The notes below the pieces were generated by a model. The model was not told where the DNA came from. It was given only the letters and a program-made list of their open reading frames with translations, and searched no databases. DNA of 17,080 nucleotides from [Scytonema hofmanni] UTEX 2349. Lineage in GTDB: Bacteria; Cyanobacteriota; Cyanobacteriia; Cyanobacteriales; Nostocaceae. This document shows positions 6,227 through 14,464 of this stretch, in pieces. A program made the position numbers and the translations under genes. Positions within the stretch are counted from its first letter, which is position 1. The number at the start of each line of letters is the position of its first letter. Where the stretch lies: the NCBI RefSeq assembly GCF_000582685.1, contig NZ_KK073768.1:1195125-1212204 (forward strand), given 5' to 3'.

Positions 6227-6247
6227 TTGGTGCGATCGCGCTTCTAG

Positions 6248-6415
6248 GGAACTAGGGTAGGAATTCTCATCAACCCAGATGAGCGGATTGTTGAGGTTTA
6301 CTATTCTGGACAAGAAGCGGTGATACTTCCTGATGGGGATGTTCTCACGGTTCCCGATTTGCTTCCAGGTTGGGAAGTGCAGATTAGCGATTTGTGGGCG
6401 CCAGAGTTTGATTAA
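6248..6415 (+). pseudogene. 3' remnant of a Uma2-family (DUF820) gene
   Basis: An open frame without a start codon gives 55 residues ending in TAA. It reads GTRVGILINPDERIVEVYYS, then GQEAVILPDGDVLTVPDLLP, then GWEVQISDLW. This is the typical C-terminal third of Uma2-family proteins (restriction-endonuclease-like fold, very numerous in cyanobacteria): GWLINP-, VEVYRPGQ-, LPGFxLxxxxLW-like blocks. Full members are about 190 residues. A TAG stops the frame directly upstream, and the catalytic Asp and ExK residues, which lie earlier in the family, are absent. Nearby GCGATCGC copies and the MITE-like element mark the break. Confidence 0.7.
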
Positions 6416-6676
6416 GCGCGTTTTTGGCAGGCAATGCGATCGCATAATGTCCTTGGGGAAAGTAAAAATTCATCAATAGGCGTTCCCAATTTGTGCAAAA
6501 GTCCCTATTATAACTATATCTCTAGTGGTTTTTGCCGAGAAAAATACTAATAGGACTTACGCAAGTGTCATATTTTTTTTGTAGAGGTTGTCAAAAGTCA
6601 AGGGTCAAAAGTCTAAAAAATCTGGACTTTTGAACCCCACTTGACTCTTAACTCCGATAACACTTGGTGCCCAAAA
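6416..6676. other. Gap before the kinase gene, with short repeats
   Basis: No gene is seen. It contains a HIP1-like site, the motif TAGGACTTACGCAA (6551-6564; a variant recurs downstream of the kinase at 8592-8605) and an oligo-T run. Repeated GTCAAAAGTC-type words (about 6588-6615) and a partial inverted match AAAGTC / GACTTT also occur. A promoter for the kinase is expected here, but I cannot place one with confidence. Confidence 0.5.
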
Positions 6677-8578
6677 ATGACCTACTGCCTCAATCCCATA
6701 TGCTCAAAGCCTCTCAACCCTGACGGGATGTTATTCTGCCAATATTGTGGGACAAAATTAATACCGTTGCTCAGAGATCGGTATCGCATCATCCGTCCAC
6801 TGGGAAGTGGAGGATTTGGCAAAACTTTTTTAGCAGAGGATGAAGACAAACTCAATGAACATTGTGTTGTCAAGCAGCTAGCACCGAAAGTATCAAGTTC
6901 AAGCGCTTTGCTGAAGTCAATGCAGCTTTTTGAAGATGAAGCGCGGCAGTTGCAACAGTTAGGAAAAAATCATCCCCAAATTCCCACATTACATGCTTAT
7001 TTTAATCAAGATAATTCTCTATATTTAGTCCAAGAATTTATTGAAGGTAAAACCCTAACACAAGAGTTACACGAAGAAGGATGTTTCAGTGAAGAGAAAA
7101 TTTGGAACATCTTAAAAGAATTATTACCAGTTATCAAATTTATTCATGATAATCAGGTAATTCACCGAGATATTAAACCAGATAATATTATTCGTCGTGA
7201 CAGCGATGGACAATTGGTATTAATTGATTTTGGTGCTTCCAAGCTAGTAACAAACATTCAAGGACAACAAGGTACACAGATTGGTACGCATGGATATAGC
7301 CCCTTAGAACAAATGAAATCTGGAGAGGCTTACCCAGCAAGTGATTTATTTAGTTTGGGGGCTACATGCTTTTATCTGTTGACAGGAATTAATCCATTTG
7401 AATTGTATGTAAACTCTGGCTATAGCTGGGTAAAAAACTGGAGTAAATATCGAAAAGTTCAGATATCCCCAAAACTTTATCAGGTAATTAACAAGCTCTT
7501 ACAAACAGATATTCAGAACCGCTACCAATCAGCAGATGAAGTTCCGCTGACTCAGATATCACAACCTATTACCCAACTGCCAAAGTCATGGTTTAATTTT
7601 CAGTTACCGCTTCTACCCCCACGATTAGTAAAGAAAAAATGGCTAATATCTCTACTAATCTTTGGGTTGGTATTCAGCGGTTATGTTATGTTGCATATAT
7701 CGAATAACTCAACCTTGATAGGACATTTAGGTGAAGTTAATTCCCTTGCTTTTAGCCGCGATCGCATTACTCTTGTTAGTGGTAGTGATGATAAAACGAT
7801 CAAAATTTGGAACCGGAATTATAAAAAAGTAATTCGCACCTTAAAAGGACATTTAGATATCGTTTATTCTGTTGCTATCAGCCCAGATGGTCGTATTATT
7901 GTCAGTGGCAGTAGGGACAAAACTATCAAAATCTGGAATTTGCAGACGGGACAGCTAATAAATACTTTGGATGGGCATAAGGACTTTGTTAATTCCGTTG
8001 CCATTAGCCCCGATGGTCAAACTATAGCTAGTGGTAGTTACGACCATACCATCAAACTCTGGAATCTGAAAACTCTACAGTTAATACGCACTTTTGACGG
8101 ACATTCAGCACAAGTTTTGTCAGTTGCCATTAGTCCAGATAATCAAACTCTGATCAGTGGCAGCAAGGACAAAACCATTAAAATGTGGAATTTGAACACA
8201 GGACAGCTAATCCGTACTATTCAAGCACATTCCGGTGATGTGAATGCGATCGCGATCAATTTCCGTGGAGACATGTTTGCAAGTGCTAGCGATGATAAAA
8301 CCGTCAAAGTCTGGAATTTGAACACAGGACAGGAAATCCGTACAATTGAAAAAGATTCTGCTGATGTGAATGCGATCGCTTTCAGTCATGATGGGAATAA
8401 AATTGCTAGCGGCAGCGATGACAAGACTGTAAAAATCTGGAACCTGATGAGTGGAGAGTTACTAGATACCTTTGAAGGGCATTCAAATGCAGTTTATGCC
8501 GTTGCTTTTAATCCAAATGACAAAACACTCGTAAGTGCTAGTGCTGACAAAACCATCAAAATTTGGCTTGTTCCGTGA
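6677..8578 (+). CDS. Zinc-ribbon Ser/Thr protein kinase with C-terminal WD40 propeller
   Basis: A 633-residue Hanks-type kinase of a common cyanobacterial design. Residues 1-26 form a Cys4 zinc ribbon (Cys4, Cys9, Cys21, Cys24). The kinase domain (about 34-290) has the glycine loop GSGGFG (43-48), the VVK lysine (Lys66), the catalytic loop HRDIKPDN (163-170, Asp165), DFG (184-186) and HGYSPLEQ in the activation segment, so it looks active. A proline-rich linker leads to one membrane span (about 322-340, WLISLLIFGLVFSGYVM). Seven WD40 repeats with a strict 42-residue period follow (about 349-630), enough for one closed propeller, probably outside the cytoplasm. The sixth repeat lacks the usual GH pair (KDS instead). 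The first ATG is at 6677; an upstream TTG would only add 12 residues before the zinc ribbon. No partner gene is adjacent. Confidence 0.9.
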   Translation: MTYCLNPICSKPLNPDGMLFCQYCGTKLIPLLRDRYRIIRPLGSGGFGKTFLAEDEDKLNEHCVVKQLAPKVSSSSALLKSMQLFEDEARQLQQLGKNHPQIPTLHAYFNQDNSLYLVQEFIEGKTLTQELHEEGCFSEEKIWNILKELLPVIKFIHDNQVIHRDIKPDNIIRRDSDGQLVLIDFGASKLVTNIQGQQGTQIGTHGYSPLEQMKSGEAYPASDLFSLGATCFYLLTGINPFELYVNSGYSWVKNWSKYRKVQISPKLYQVINKLLQTDIQNRYQSADEVPLTQISQPITQLPKSWFNFQLPLLPPRLVKKKWLISLLIFGLVFSGYVMLHISNNSTLIGHLGEVNSLAFSRDRITLVSGSDDKTIKIWNRNYKKVIRTLKGHLDIVYSVAISPDGRIIVSGSRDKTIKIWNLQTGQLINTLDGHKDFVNSVAISPDGQTIASGSYDHTIKLWNLKTLQLIRTFDGHSAQVLSVAISPDNQTLISGSKDKTIKMWNLNTGQLIRTIQAHSGDVNAIAINFRGDMFASASDDKTVKVWNLNTGQEIRTIEKDSADVNAIAFSHDGNKIASGSDDKTVKIWNLMSGELLDTFEGHSNAVYAVAFNPNDKTLVSASADKTIKIWLVP

Positions 8579-8591
8579 AGCATTACAAAAC

Positions 8592-8605
8592 TAGAACTTA
8601 CGCAA
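8592..8605 (+). repeat. TAGAACTTACGCAA short interspersed motif
   Basis: It differs by one base from the motif at 6551-6564. The two copies lie in the same orientation on either side of the kinase gene. Confidence 0.5.
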
Positions 8606-8630
8606 CTTCACACGAAAAGCATAAATATAA

Positions 8631-8683
8631 CTCGTAGTAAGCGCTTCAGCGCTTATTTTAGCCACTAAAGTGCCTACTACGAG
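8631..8683. repeat. Interspersed double-hairpin repeat, copy B
   Basis: The ends CTCGTAGTA and TACTACGAG are a perfect 9-bp inverted repeat. Inside are AAGCGC, loop TTCA, GCGCTT, then a CACT AA AGTG hairpin with one C-C mismatch further out. Same architecture as 2479-2528; the first loop (TTCA) is the reverse complement of that in copy A (TGAA). Confidence 0.85.
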
Positions 8684-8739
8684 AAAACCTAAGAACTATC
8701 CTTCAACAAATCTAGCAATAATAAACAGTACCCTTTTTT

Positions 8740-8770
8740 CCTTTCCCCTTTCCCCTTTCCCCTTTCCCCC
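8740..8770. repeat. CCTTTCC pyrimidine heptamer array
   Basis: About four copies of a 7-bp unit (CCCCTTT) lie upstream of the ycf23 gene. It is the complement of the unit at 1406-1438. Confidence 0.85.
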
Positions 8771-8834
8771 TCCTCAATTGGTAACGAGAGAACGGTAGAA
8801 TAAACCTTATTTGCGTAGCTTTCCAAAACTAATT

Positions 8835-9572
8835 ATGACGATGTATTCAATCCAACGTGCATTTGCTAACCGTCAAGTCCTCAAAGTTATCAGCGGTTTA
8901 AACAACTTTGACGCCCATCGCACAGCCGCTATTGTGAAAGCAGCCGATCTCGGTGGTGCTACTTTTGTTGATATTGCCGCAGATCCGGCTTTGGTTCAAT
9001 TAGCTAAAAGTTTAACAAGCTTACCAATTTGTGTATCAGCAGTTGAACCCGAAAAGTTTGTTCAAGCTGTTGCCGCTGGTGCTGATTTAATTGAAATCGG
9101 CAATTTTGATTCTTTCTATGCTCAAGGACGCCGTTTTGAGGCTGAGGAAGTTTTAGCATTGACTCGCGAAACTCGTGCCTTGCTGCCAGAAATCACCTTA
9201 TCTGTAACCGTTCCCCACATCCTCACACTCGATAAACAGGTACAGCTAGCCGAGGAATTGGTGAAAGCAGGTGCTGACATTATCCAAACCGAAGGTGGTA
9301 CTAGCAGCCAACCCACACACCCCGGAACTCTAGGATTAATTGAAAAAGCTGCTCCCACCTTAGCAGCAGCTTATGAAATTTCTCGTGTAGTATCAGTGCC
9401 AGTATTGTGTGCTTCCGGCATTTCTAACGTCACAGTTCCACTAGCGATCGCAAGCGGTGCAGCTGGTGTTGGCGTCGGTTCTGCCATCAATCAACTTAAC
9501 AGCGAAGTAGCAATGATTGCTGCTGTGCGTGGCTTGGTAGAAGCTTTAGCAAAAACTGCCCTCACCGTATAA
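8835..9572 (+). CDS. ycf23: Ycf23 homologue (DUF561)
   Basis: The encoded protein (245 residues from this start) is a Ycf23/DUF561 family member, found in cyanobacteria and in red-algal-type plastid genomes. The conserved start QRAFANRQVLKVISGLNNFD is followed by AADLGGATFVDIAADPALV, IEIGNFDSFYAQGRRF, LSVTVPHIL, GADIIQTEGGTSSQPTHPG and VLCASGISNVTVPLAIASGA. The alternating beta/alpha pattern with glycine-rich turns (GVGVGSAIN near the end) suggests a TIM-barrel enzyme, but its reaction is unknown. The ATG at 8835 gives MTMYSIQ; a second ATG at 8841 is equally possible, and an upstream TTG at 8811 is less likely because family members begin just before QxAF. A hairpin terminator follows at 9600-9625. 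Convergent with the aminotransferase gene. Confidence 0.88.
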   Translation: MTMYSIQRAFANRQVLKVISGLNNFDAHRTAAIVKAADLGGATFVDIAADPALVQLAKSLTSLPICVSAVEPEKFVQAVAAGADLIEIGNFDSFYAQGRRFEAEEVLALTRETRALLPEITLSVTVPHILTLDKQVQLAEELVKAGADIIQTEGGTSSQPTHPGTLGLIEKAAPTLAAAYEISRVVSVPVLCASGISNVTVPLAIASGAAGVGVGSAINQLNSEVAMIAAVRGLVEALAKTALTV

Positions 9573-9599
9573 GCCCTCACCCTAGGTCTAAAATTATTT

Positions 9600-9625
9600 A
9601 GCCCACGAAGGTGGGCTTTGTTTGT
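9600..9625 (+). terminator. Hairpin terminator after ycf23
   Basis: A perfect 7-bp stem AGCCCAC / GTGGGCT with loop GAAG, followed by TTTGTTTGT. On the minus strand the same hairpin is followed by AAATAATTTT, so it may also help end the convergent aminotransferase transcript. Confidence 0.75.
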
Positions 9626-9659
9626 GTAGCCGCGACTTCTAGTCGTCAGGCACTTTTAT

Positions 9660-10808
9660 TTATCCCAAACAATCCTTCAACGCATAAATCACCTGATCTT
9701 GCTGTTGTTCTGAAAGTTCTGGGAACATGGGCAAAGATAAAACCTCATTGCAGGTTTGTTCAGCTACAGGCAATTGTCCTGGCTGATAGCCCAGACTTTG
9801 ATAAACTGGCTGTAAATGTAAAGGGTGGGGATAGTAAATCATTGTACTTACACCCAAAGATTGTAACTGATCTCGAACCGAGTCGCGATGTTTGGCGCTA
9901 ATACCATTTCGCCCTTCAGATAATACCAAAATTGTGTATTGATTCCAAACGCCTGAACCACCAGTTAATTCTTGAGGGGGGATGATACCAGGAATTGATG
10001 TGAGTAACTGATGGTAACGAATTGCGATCGCTCGTCGCTGATTATTCCAAGTATCAAGATAACGTAGTTTAATCTGAAGAATAGCCGCTTGTAAAGCATC
10101 CAAGCGACTATTTACACCTGTTTCTTCGTGAATATAGCGAGTTCTACTACCATGCTCTTTTAATACTCGCAATTTTGCTGCAATTTCTGGGTCATTAGTT
10201 GTTATCGCTCCCCCATCACCGCAACCACCAAGATTTTTAGTTGGATAGAAACTAAAACAACCGACGTGTCCAATGCTTCCTACTCTCTGCCCTGCCCAAC
10301 TTGCCCCTGTAGATTGGGCGCAATCTTCAATTACTATGAGATTGTGAACTTTGGCTAAATCCATCAAAGCAGTCATATCCACAGGTTGTCCAAACAAATG
10401 AACTGGGATAATTGCTTTCGTTTTGGGTGTAATTGCGGCTGCTATTTGCTGCAAATCCAAATTATAGGTAGTAGCATCAATATCAACGAAAACTGGCTTT
10501 GCACCCACAGCGCTGACAACTTCTGATGTTGCAATAAAAGTAAAAGGTGTAGTAATTACTTCATCACCAGAACCAATTCCCAAAGCTCGTAGAGATAAGT
10601 AAAGCGCATCAGTTCCAGAGTTACAACTTACACATTGACTAACACCATGATAAGCGGCAAACTGTTGCTCAAAGCTGGCAACTACAGAACCGCCGATATA
10701 ACGTCCAGAAGCCAAAAGTTCTAAAACAGCCGCACTCACTTCTGCTTCAATGGTGCTGTATTGCAGCTTGTTATCAAAGGCAGGGATAGTATTTATGCTT
10801 TGGATCAT
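9660..10808 (-). CDS. DegT/DnrJ/EryC1/StrS-family sugar aminotransferase
   Basis: The protein (382 residues from this start) is a PLP-dependent aminotransferase of the type that makes amino sugars for polysaccharides or glycoproteins. Visible motifs are IPAFDNKLQYSTIEAEV at the N-terminus, CNSGTDAL (62-69), DEVITTPFTFIATSEVV, PVHLFGQPVDM, IEDCAQSTGA (160-169) and the PLP-lysine block SFYPTKNLGGCGDGGAI with Lys191. The usual EDAAQAxGA and NLGA(F/Y)GDGG appear as EDCAQSTGA and NLGGCGDGG, so the site is intact with small changes. The chosen ATG (10806-10808) precedes the conserved IPAFD block; a longer frame starting at 10850 adds 14 basic residues without family similarity. The exact sugar substrate cannot be told, as no nucleotide-sugar genes are adjacent. 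The next gene upstream (fetB) is divergent. Confidence 0.88.
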   Translation of the reverse strand: MIQSINTIPAFDNKLQYSTIEAEVSAAVLELLASGRYIGGSVVASFEQQFAAYHGVSQCVSCNSGTDALYLSLRALGIGSGDEVITTPFTFIATSEVVSAVGAKPVFVDIDATTYNLDLQQIAAAITPKTKAIIPVHLFGQPVDMTALMDLAKVHNLIVIEDCAQSTGASWAGQRVGSIGHVGCFSFYPTKNLGGCGDGGAITTNDPEIAAKLRVLKEHGSRTRYIHEETGVNSRLDALQAAILQIKLRYLDTWNNQRRAIAIRYHQLLTSIPGIIPPQELTGGSGVWNQYTILVLSEGRNGISAKHRDSVRDQLQSLGVSTMIYYPHPLHLQPVYQSLGYQPGQLPVAEQTCNEVLSLPMFPELSEQQQDQVIYALKDCLG

Positions 10809-10879
10809 GAGTTTTCGTTTTATTTGAATAAGCGATTTCAAGACAATCAACTAAGTAAGAATTTTTACTTAGATTTATA

Positions 10880-10897
10880 ATTGGTAAAGCTACCAAT
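10880..10897. promoter_or_regulatory. Inverted repeat in the divergent promoter region
   Basis: ATTGGTA, spacer AAGC, TACCAAT: a perfect 7-4-7 inverted repeat in the 195-bp gap between the divergent aminotransferase and fetB genes. It could be an operator or a transcript hairpin; no T-tract follows. No known regulator site is recognised. Confidence 0.4.
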
Positions 10898-11003
10898 CGT
10901 TGGCATAAAAGGTGATATATATCAACCAAGATCCAACACCTCTAATTAAAGTTCCAAGTGTGTAGGCAAATGAGCGAAAAAAACTTCCAGAGGTAAAAAA
11001 TCG

Positions 11004-11780
11004 ATGCAGGATTTGATCAAGTTGGATTTGGTTGATTTGGTTATTGGTGTAGGATTAATGGCGATCGCCATTGGTTTATCTGCGCTTTCTAGACTAGGGC
11101 TAGAATTAAACTTAGCCCTCGCTACGGGGAGAACCATCCTACAACTACTTGTGTTGGGATACGTTTTAGACTTCATCTTTGCTTTTAATAACCCTTGGGC
11201 AGTTTTGGGGATTTTGGCAATAATGCTGACGATAGCAGCGATTGTCGCACGAAATCGCATCACTGTGAAAATACCCCAGGTTTTGCCGTTAGTCTGGGGA
11301 ACAATTTTCATCAGCACTTTTATCACACTGTTTTACATCAATTTCTTAATTATTCAACCAGACAGATGGTATGAACCGCAGTATTTGGTTCCTTTGGCGG
11401 GGATAATCTTAGGTAATGCCATGAATGCAGGAGCTATCGCCGGCGAACGTCTTGTCAGCACAATTAACTCCAGTCACCTAGAAATTGAAACCCACTTAAG
11501 CTTAGGGGCAACACCTATGCAATCAATTACTCAATACCGCAAAGACGCCATCAAAGCCGGATTAATTCCCACTTTAAATCAGATGACGCTTATCGGTATG
11601 GTCGCATTACCACCAATCACAACCGGACAGTTGCTAGGTGGAGTAACTCCCCTTGATGCTGTATCATACGAAATTTTGATTGTGTTTGCGATCGCTTTCA
11701 CCAACTTGCTGACAACCCTATTAATTACTCGCGGTTTGTGTAGCCAGTTTTTTAACTCCAACGCGCAGTTAGTTAGGTGA
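11004..11780 (+). CDS. fetB: FetB/YbbM-like ABC permease (UPF0014)
   Basis: A 258-residue membrane protein of the UPF0014 family. E. coli FetB, with the ATPase FetA, exports iron and raises resistance to oxidative stress. About seven hydrophobic segments are visible, for example 11-27 (DLVIGVGLMAIAIGLSA), 47-60, 65-82, 96-115 and 128-145. The loop ETHLSLGATPMQS followed by RKDAIKAGLIPTLNQM is the conserved cytosolic loop that contacts the ATPase, and IGMVALPPITTGQLLGG is the family signature (usually IGLVSLPGMMTGQILAG). AGAGG at 10989-10993 lies 10 bases before the ATG. No fetA-type ATPase gene is adjacent, so its partner must be elsewhere. Substrate assignment follows the family only. Confidence 0.85.
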   Translation: MQDLIKLDLVDLVIGVGLMAIAIGLSALSRLGLELNLALATGRTILQLLVLGYVLDFIFAFNNPWAVLGILAIMLTIAAIVARNRITVKIPQVLPLVWGTIFISTFITLFYINFLIIQPDRWYEPQYLVPLAGIILGNAMNAGAIAGERLVSTINSSHLEIETHLSLGATPMQSITQYRKDAIKAGLIPTLNQMTLIGMVALPPITTGQLLGGVTPLDAVSYEILIVFAIAFTNLLTTLLITRGLCSQFFNSNAQLVR

Positions 11781-11809
11781 GAGGAGTAGGGGACTAGGGG
11801 ACAAGGAAG

Positions 11810-11829
11810 CAGGGGAGGCAGGGGAGGCA
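11810..11829. repeat. AGGGGAGGC short tandem repeat
   Basis: Two copies of the 9-bp unit AGGGGAGGC follow fetB, after a looser GGGGACTAGGGGAC duplication (about 11789-11802). Confidence 0.6.
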
Positions 11830-11843
11830 AATAGTTCTTTTTT

Positions 11844-11892
11844 CCCAATGCCCAATGCCCCATGCCCAATGCCCAATGCCCAATGCCCAATG
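11844..11892. repeat. CCCAATG heptamer array
   Basis: Seven tandem copies of CCCAATG (one CCCCATG) fill the gap between the convergent fetB and the unknown minus-strand gene, stopping four bases from its TAG codon. Same unit as 1460-1510. Confidence 0.9.
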
Positions 11893-11896
11893 ACTC

Positions 11897-13657
11897 CTAA
11901 CCTTCGTGCGATCGCGTATGCACTACTTGACCTTGGGCATCATAGACGATTAAAGGTAGGTTAGCGTTTTCACTAATGGCACTTAATGCTTCTTGCAATA
12001 CTTGTAAATGATTGCTAATGCCAGCAAAAGAACTTGGGTCTTGAGGATTGGCGTTAGCTAAACTATTTTGCAGTGTTCGTTGATACTCGGCGGTAATTTT
12101 GACGGTAATTCCTTTGTTATCTACGCTGAAAATGCAAATCCGAATTTGACTAGAACAAGTTTTCGCCAAGTCTGTCCGGGTTTGTTGCAAATAAAGCGCA
12201 ATTTGGGCTTGTTGTTCTGCTTGGTTGAAAGCATTTGCATAAGGTTCAATCAAAAGTTGCCCTTGTGAGTAATAAAAGCTGTCAGCCTTAATCTGTTTGA
12301 GGGTGTTCAAAGCCAGAGACCAATTTGCCCGCGCTGCTTGCCATTGGTTTTGTTGCTCATATGCTTTAGCTTGGTTGGCTGTGTTAATGGCTTGTTGATA
12401 AGATTTAGCAGCTAATAGTTCAAAAGTTGCGCGATCGCGTGCGGTTGCTAGTTTCGCTTTATAATCAACTAGGAGATTTTGGGCTTGTTCGTATTCTGGG
12501 CTAGTGTGGGGAATAATCCTTAAGGCATTAACTACTATCTGCCAAGTAGACTGCACTCTTTGCAAGTCTTTTAGAGATTTAGCTTTAGTTTCCCACGTTG
12601 CTGCTACTTTGGCTACAGATTTGGAATCTGCCAATTTTTTAGTCCATTTTTCTTCATTCAGTAACTGCTGATTTACAGCTTGCAATCTCAAGCGATACAA
12701 GGATAATTTGCGCTGTACCAGTCTGTAAAGTTCGTTTTGGGGGTTAATACCTTCCAATGGTGCGATCGCCTCTCGCCAAAGTTGTTGTTTATTATGTAAT
12801 TGTTGTATACTGTTTACCGGACTTTCAGTTTTTAGCTCTGCTAAAGATGCTGATTGCAAAGCTTTGAGAACCAACTTTATTTTTTCTGACTGCCCTGATA
12901 AATTAACGGAAAGTTGCTCTGCTTCTTGGTGTCGTGACGACCAACCGGGAATGTTTTTTAAGTTGGTGCTGGCTATTTCAAATTGCGTGTGCAGCTTTGC
13001 CAATTCTTCCTCAGACCTAGCATTGCGCGTTAATTGCTGGGATGATTTTTCTAACTCTGCCGCTGTTTGTATCTCTTTACACACAGACATGACACAAGGA
13101 CGAGTCAAAAAGTAAGCACCGATGCCTAACAATGCAATTCCTGACAAAGCAGCCACTAGAATCGATTTAATTGAAAGCGATCGCTTTAATGTTGTCCCAT
13201 AAAACAAATCCGGTGCATCCGCTATCGGCTCAAATTCTTCCTCCTCAGTGAATTCAGAATAAGTTATATAAGGTAACGGAGAGATTTCTCCCCCTTGTCC
13301 CCCTTCTTCCCCTTCTTCCCCTTCTTCCCCTTGTCCCCCTTCTTCCCCTTCTTCCCCCACTCTCACCATCATAGAATGCTTGGCATAAGGAAGTTTCTCG
13401 CTGGCGATTCTAATAAAAATTTCTACTTGTTGGTTTCTGCAACCTGGAAGAGATTCAAGTGCTTCCTCTAGTACTGCGAAAACTTGCTGAGTATGAGTTG
13501 TCACACTTAGAGGATGTTCAATTAGAATCATTAGCTGGTCATTTTTGACAGCACACTTAACCCGGAAAACTTCACCAGATAAGACTTCTGCACGTAAGTG
13601 TTCCTGCAAAATTGTTGCCAAAAGCTCTAAATCTTCTTGCTGGACTTCTACTTTCAT
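11897..13657 (-). CDS. Unknown membrane-anchored helical protein with low-complexity linker
   Basis: I do not recognise a named family for this 586-residue protein. The N-terminal part (1-98; MKVEVQQEDLELLATILQEH, then a beta-rich stretch) looks like a small cytosolic domain. Residues about 101-124 are a Gly/Glu/Gln-only linker (units GEE and GGQ) encoded by a 9-bp DNA repeat. An acidic stretch EFTEEEEFEPIAD follows, then one membrane span (about 163-185, SILVAALSGIALLGIGAYFL) with two cysteines just after it. The remaining 400 residues are almost entirely helical, Gln- and Lys-rich, with TPR-like elements (AYEQQNQWQAARANWSLALN), probably extracytoplasmic. The ATG at 13655-13657, with GGGA upstream, was preferred over a TTG 138 bp upstream because the extension is of different composition. 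Convergent with fetB. Confidence 0.7.
   Translation of the reverse strand: MKVEVQQEDLELLATILQEHLRAEVLSGEVFRVKCAVKNDQLMILIEHPLSVTTHTQQVFAVLEEALESLPGCRNQQVEIFIRIASEKLPYAKHSMMVRVGEEGEEGGQGEEGEEGEEGGQGGEISPLPYITYSEFTEEEEFEPIADAPDLFYGTTLKRSLSIKSILVAALSGIALLGIGAYFLTRPCVMSVCKEIQTAAELEKSSQQLTRNARSEEELAKLHTQFEIASTNLKNIPGWSSRHQEAEQLSVNLSGQSEKIKLVLKALQSASLAELKTESPVNSIQQLHNKQQLWREAIAPLEGINPQNELYRLVQRKLSLYRLRLQAVNQQLLNEEKWTKKLADSKSVAKVAATWETKAKSLKDLQRVQSTWQIVVNALRIIPHTSPEYEQAQNLLVDYKAKLATARDRATFELLAAKSYQQAINTANQAKAYEQQNQWQAARANWSLALNTLKQIKADSFYYSQGQLLIEPYANAFNQAEQQAQIALYLQQTRTDLAKTCSSQIRICIFSVDNKGITVKITAEYQRTLQNSLANANPQDPSSFAGISNHLQVLQEALSAISENANLPLIVYDAQGQVVHTRSHEG
13290..13358. repeat. In-frame 9-bp repeat tract inside a coding region
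   Basis: About 69 bp composed of CCCCTTCTT and CCCCTTGTC units. The 9-bp period keeps the minus-strand reading frame and encodes GEE/GGQ triplets. Its C/T-rich words resemble the intergenic tandem repeats of this window. Confidence 0.9.
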
Positions 13658-14464
13658 ACATCGATCCCGCTGGTTTTCTATATTGTTTTTACTATCTTCG
13701 AGTGTATAAAGTGAGTAACTTCCGTTCTTTGATTGCAAATGCACAGTTTGATTAACCACAGCCTTAAAGTCCGAACGAACAACTTTGTAACACAAATTAC
13801 GATTCTTTAGTAAAAATTAAATTTTCATAAAACTCAATAATTCGTAAAGCTCGCTTTTTACCTTGGCTCTAGACTGTTGAGATTAACTCTTAACAGTCAG
13901 CTTCTGCTTGTGTGTTCTTTTTTCAACTCTCATTTGTTAAATAGAAATTTTAAACGCTTATCATAATCCAAGCAAATAGAAGTATGGTTTATTTTTTGCT
14001 AAAGATGCGCTATTGTTGCATCTCTAGGTTTTTATACAACTAGATGGTGTTCTTATTCAATTCAATGGCAGCTAAAAATTACAAAAAAATGGGAGTAATA
14101 TAATCTATGAGCATTTTTACTGCATTCAATCTGGCAAGAAAACGTACACTAGCTGCCGTAAATAATTTTATCGTGAGAATGCGTTAGTAACAAAATTATC
14201 CAAATAGAAGAAAAAAACTGCTTGAATACTTCTGTTAGAGAAAAATGCTAGTTATTTTAGATGCTGTTGATTTTACTGAGATAATGAGTTATGTGTTCTT
14301 GACATCAGTAGAATAGATTTGCTATTGTCAGCAACTTGCTTCATGTAGCGAATTGGATAAAATTAATGAGAGAAAAAAACGTTTATAGCCAATTAAGGCT
14401 TGATTTTACATTCAAGATGTAACGAAGACGCTTTTGGGAAGTAGCTATACAAGGTGATTATTTT
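13658..14464. other. AT-rich 807-bp region without a recognised gene
   Basis: It separates the divergent membrane-anchored protein gene and the sucC-like gene. No tRNA, remnant or repeat family seen elsewhere in the window is found. A weak hairpin AGATGC / GCATCT lies near 14005-14025. A 26-codon ORF (14107-14187, GGGAG 11 bases upstream) and another 23-codon ORF near 14246 are open but not convincing. Such a long leader could hold promoters for both genes or a small RNA. Confidence 0.5.

Noticed and set aside
10809..10850. 14-residue extension of the aminotransferase
   Set aside because: The extension is basic and unlike family N-termini; the ATG at 10808 directly precedes the conserved block.
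13658..13795. 46-residue N-terminal extension of the membrane-anchored helical protein
   Set aside because: It needs a TTG start and has different composition; the ATG at 13655-13657 has GGGA upstream and begins a domain-like sequence.
14246..14317. 23-codon ORF MLVILDAVDFTEIM... before sucC
   Set aside because: It has no ribosome binding site and no recognisable sequence; it is expected by chance in AT-rich DNA.
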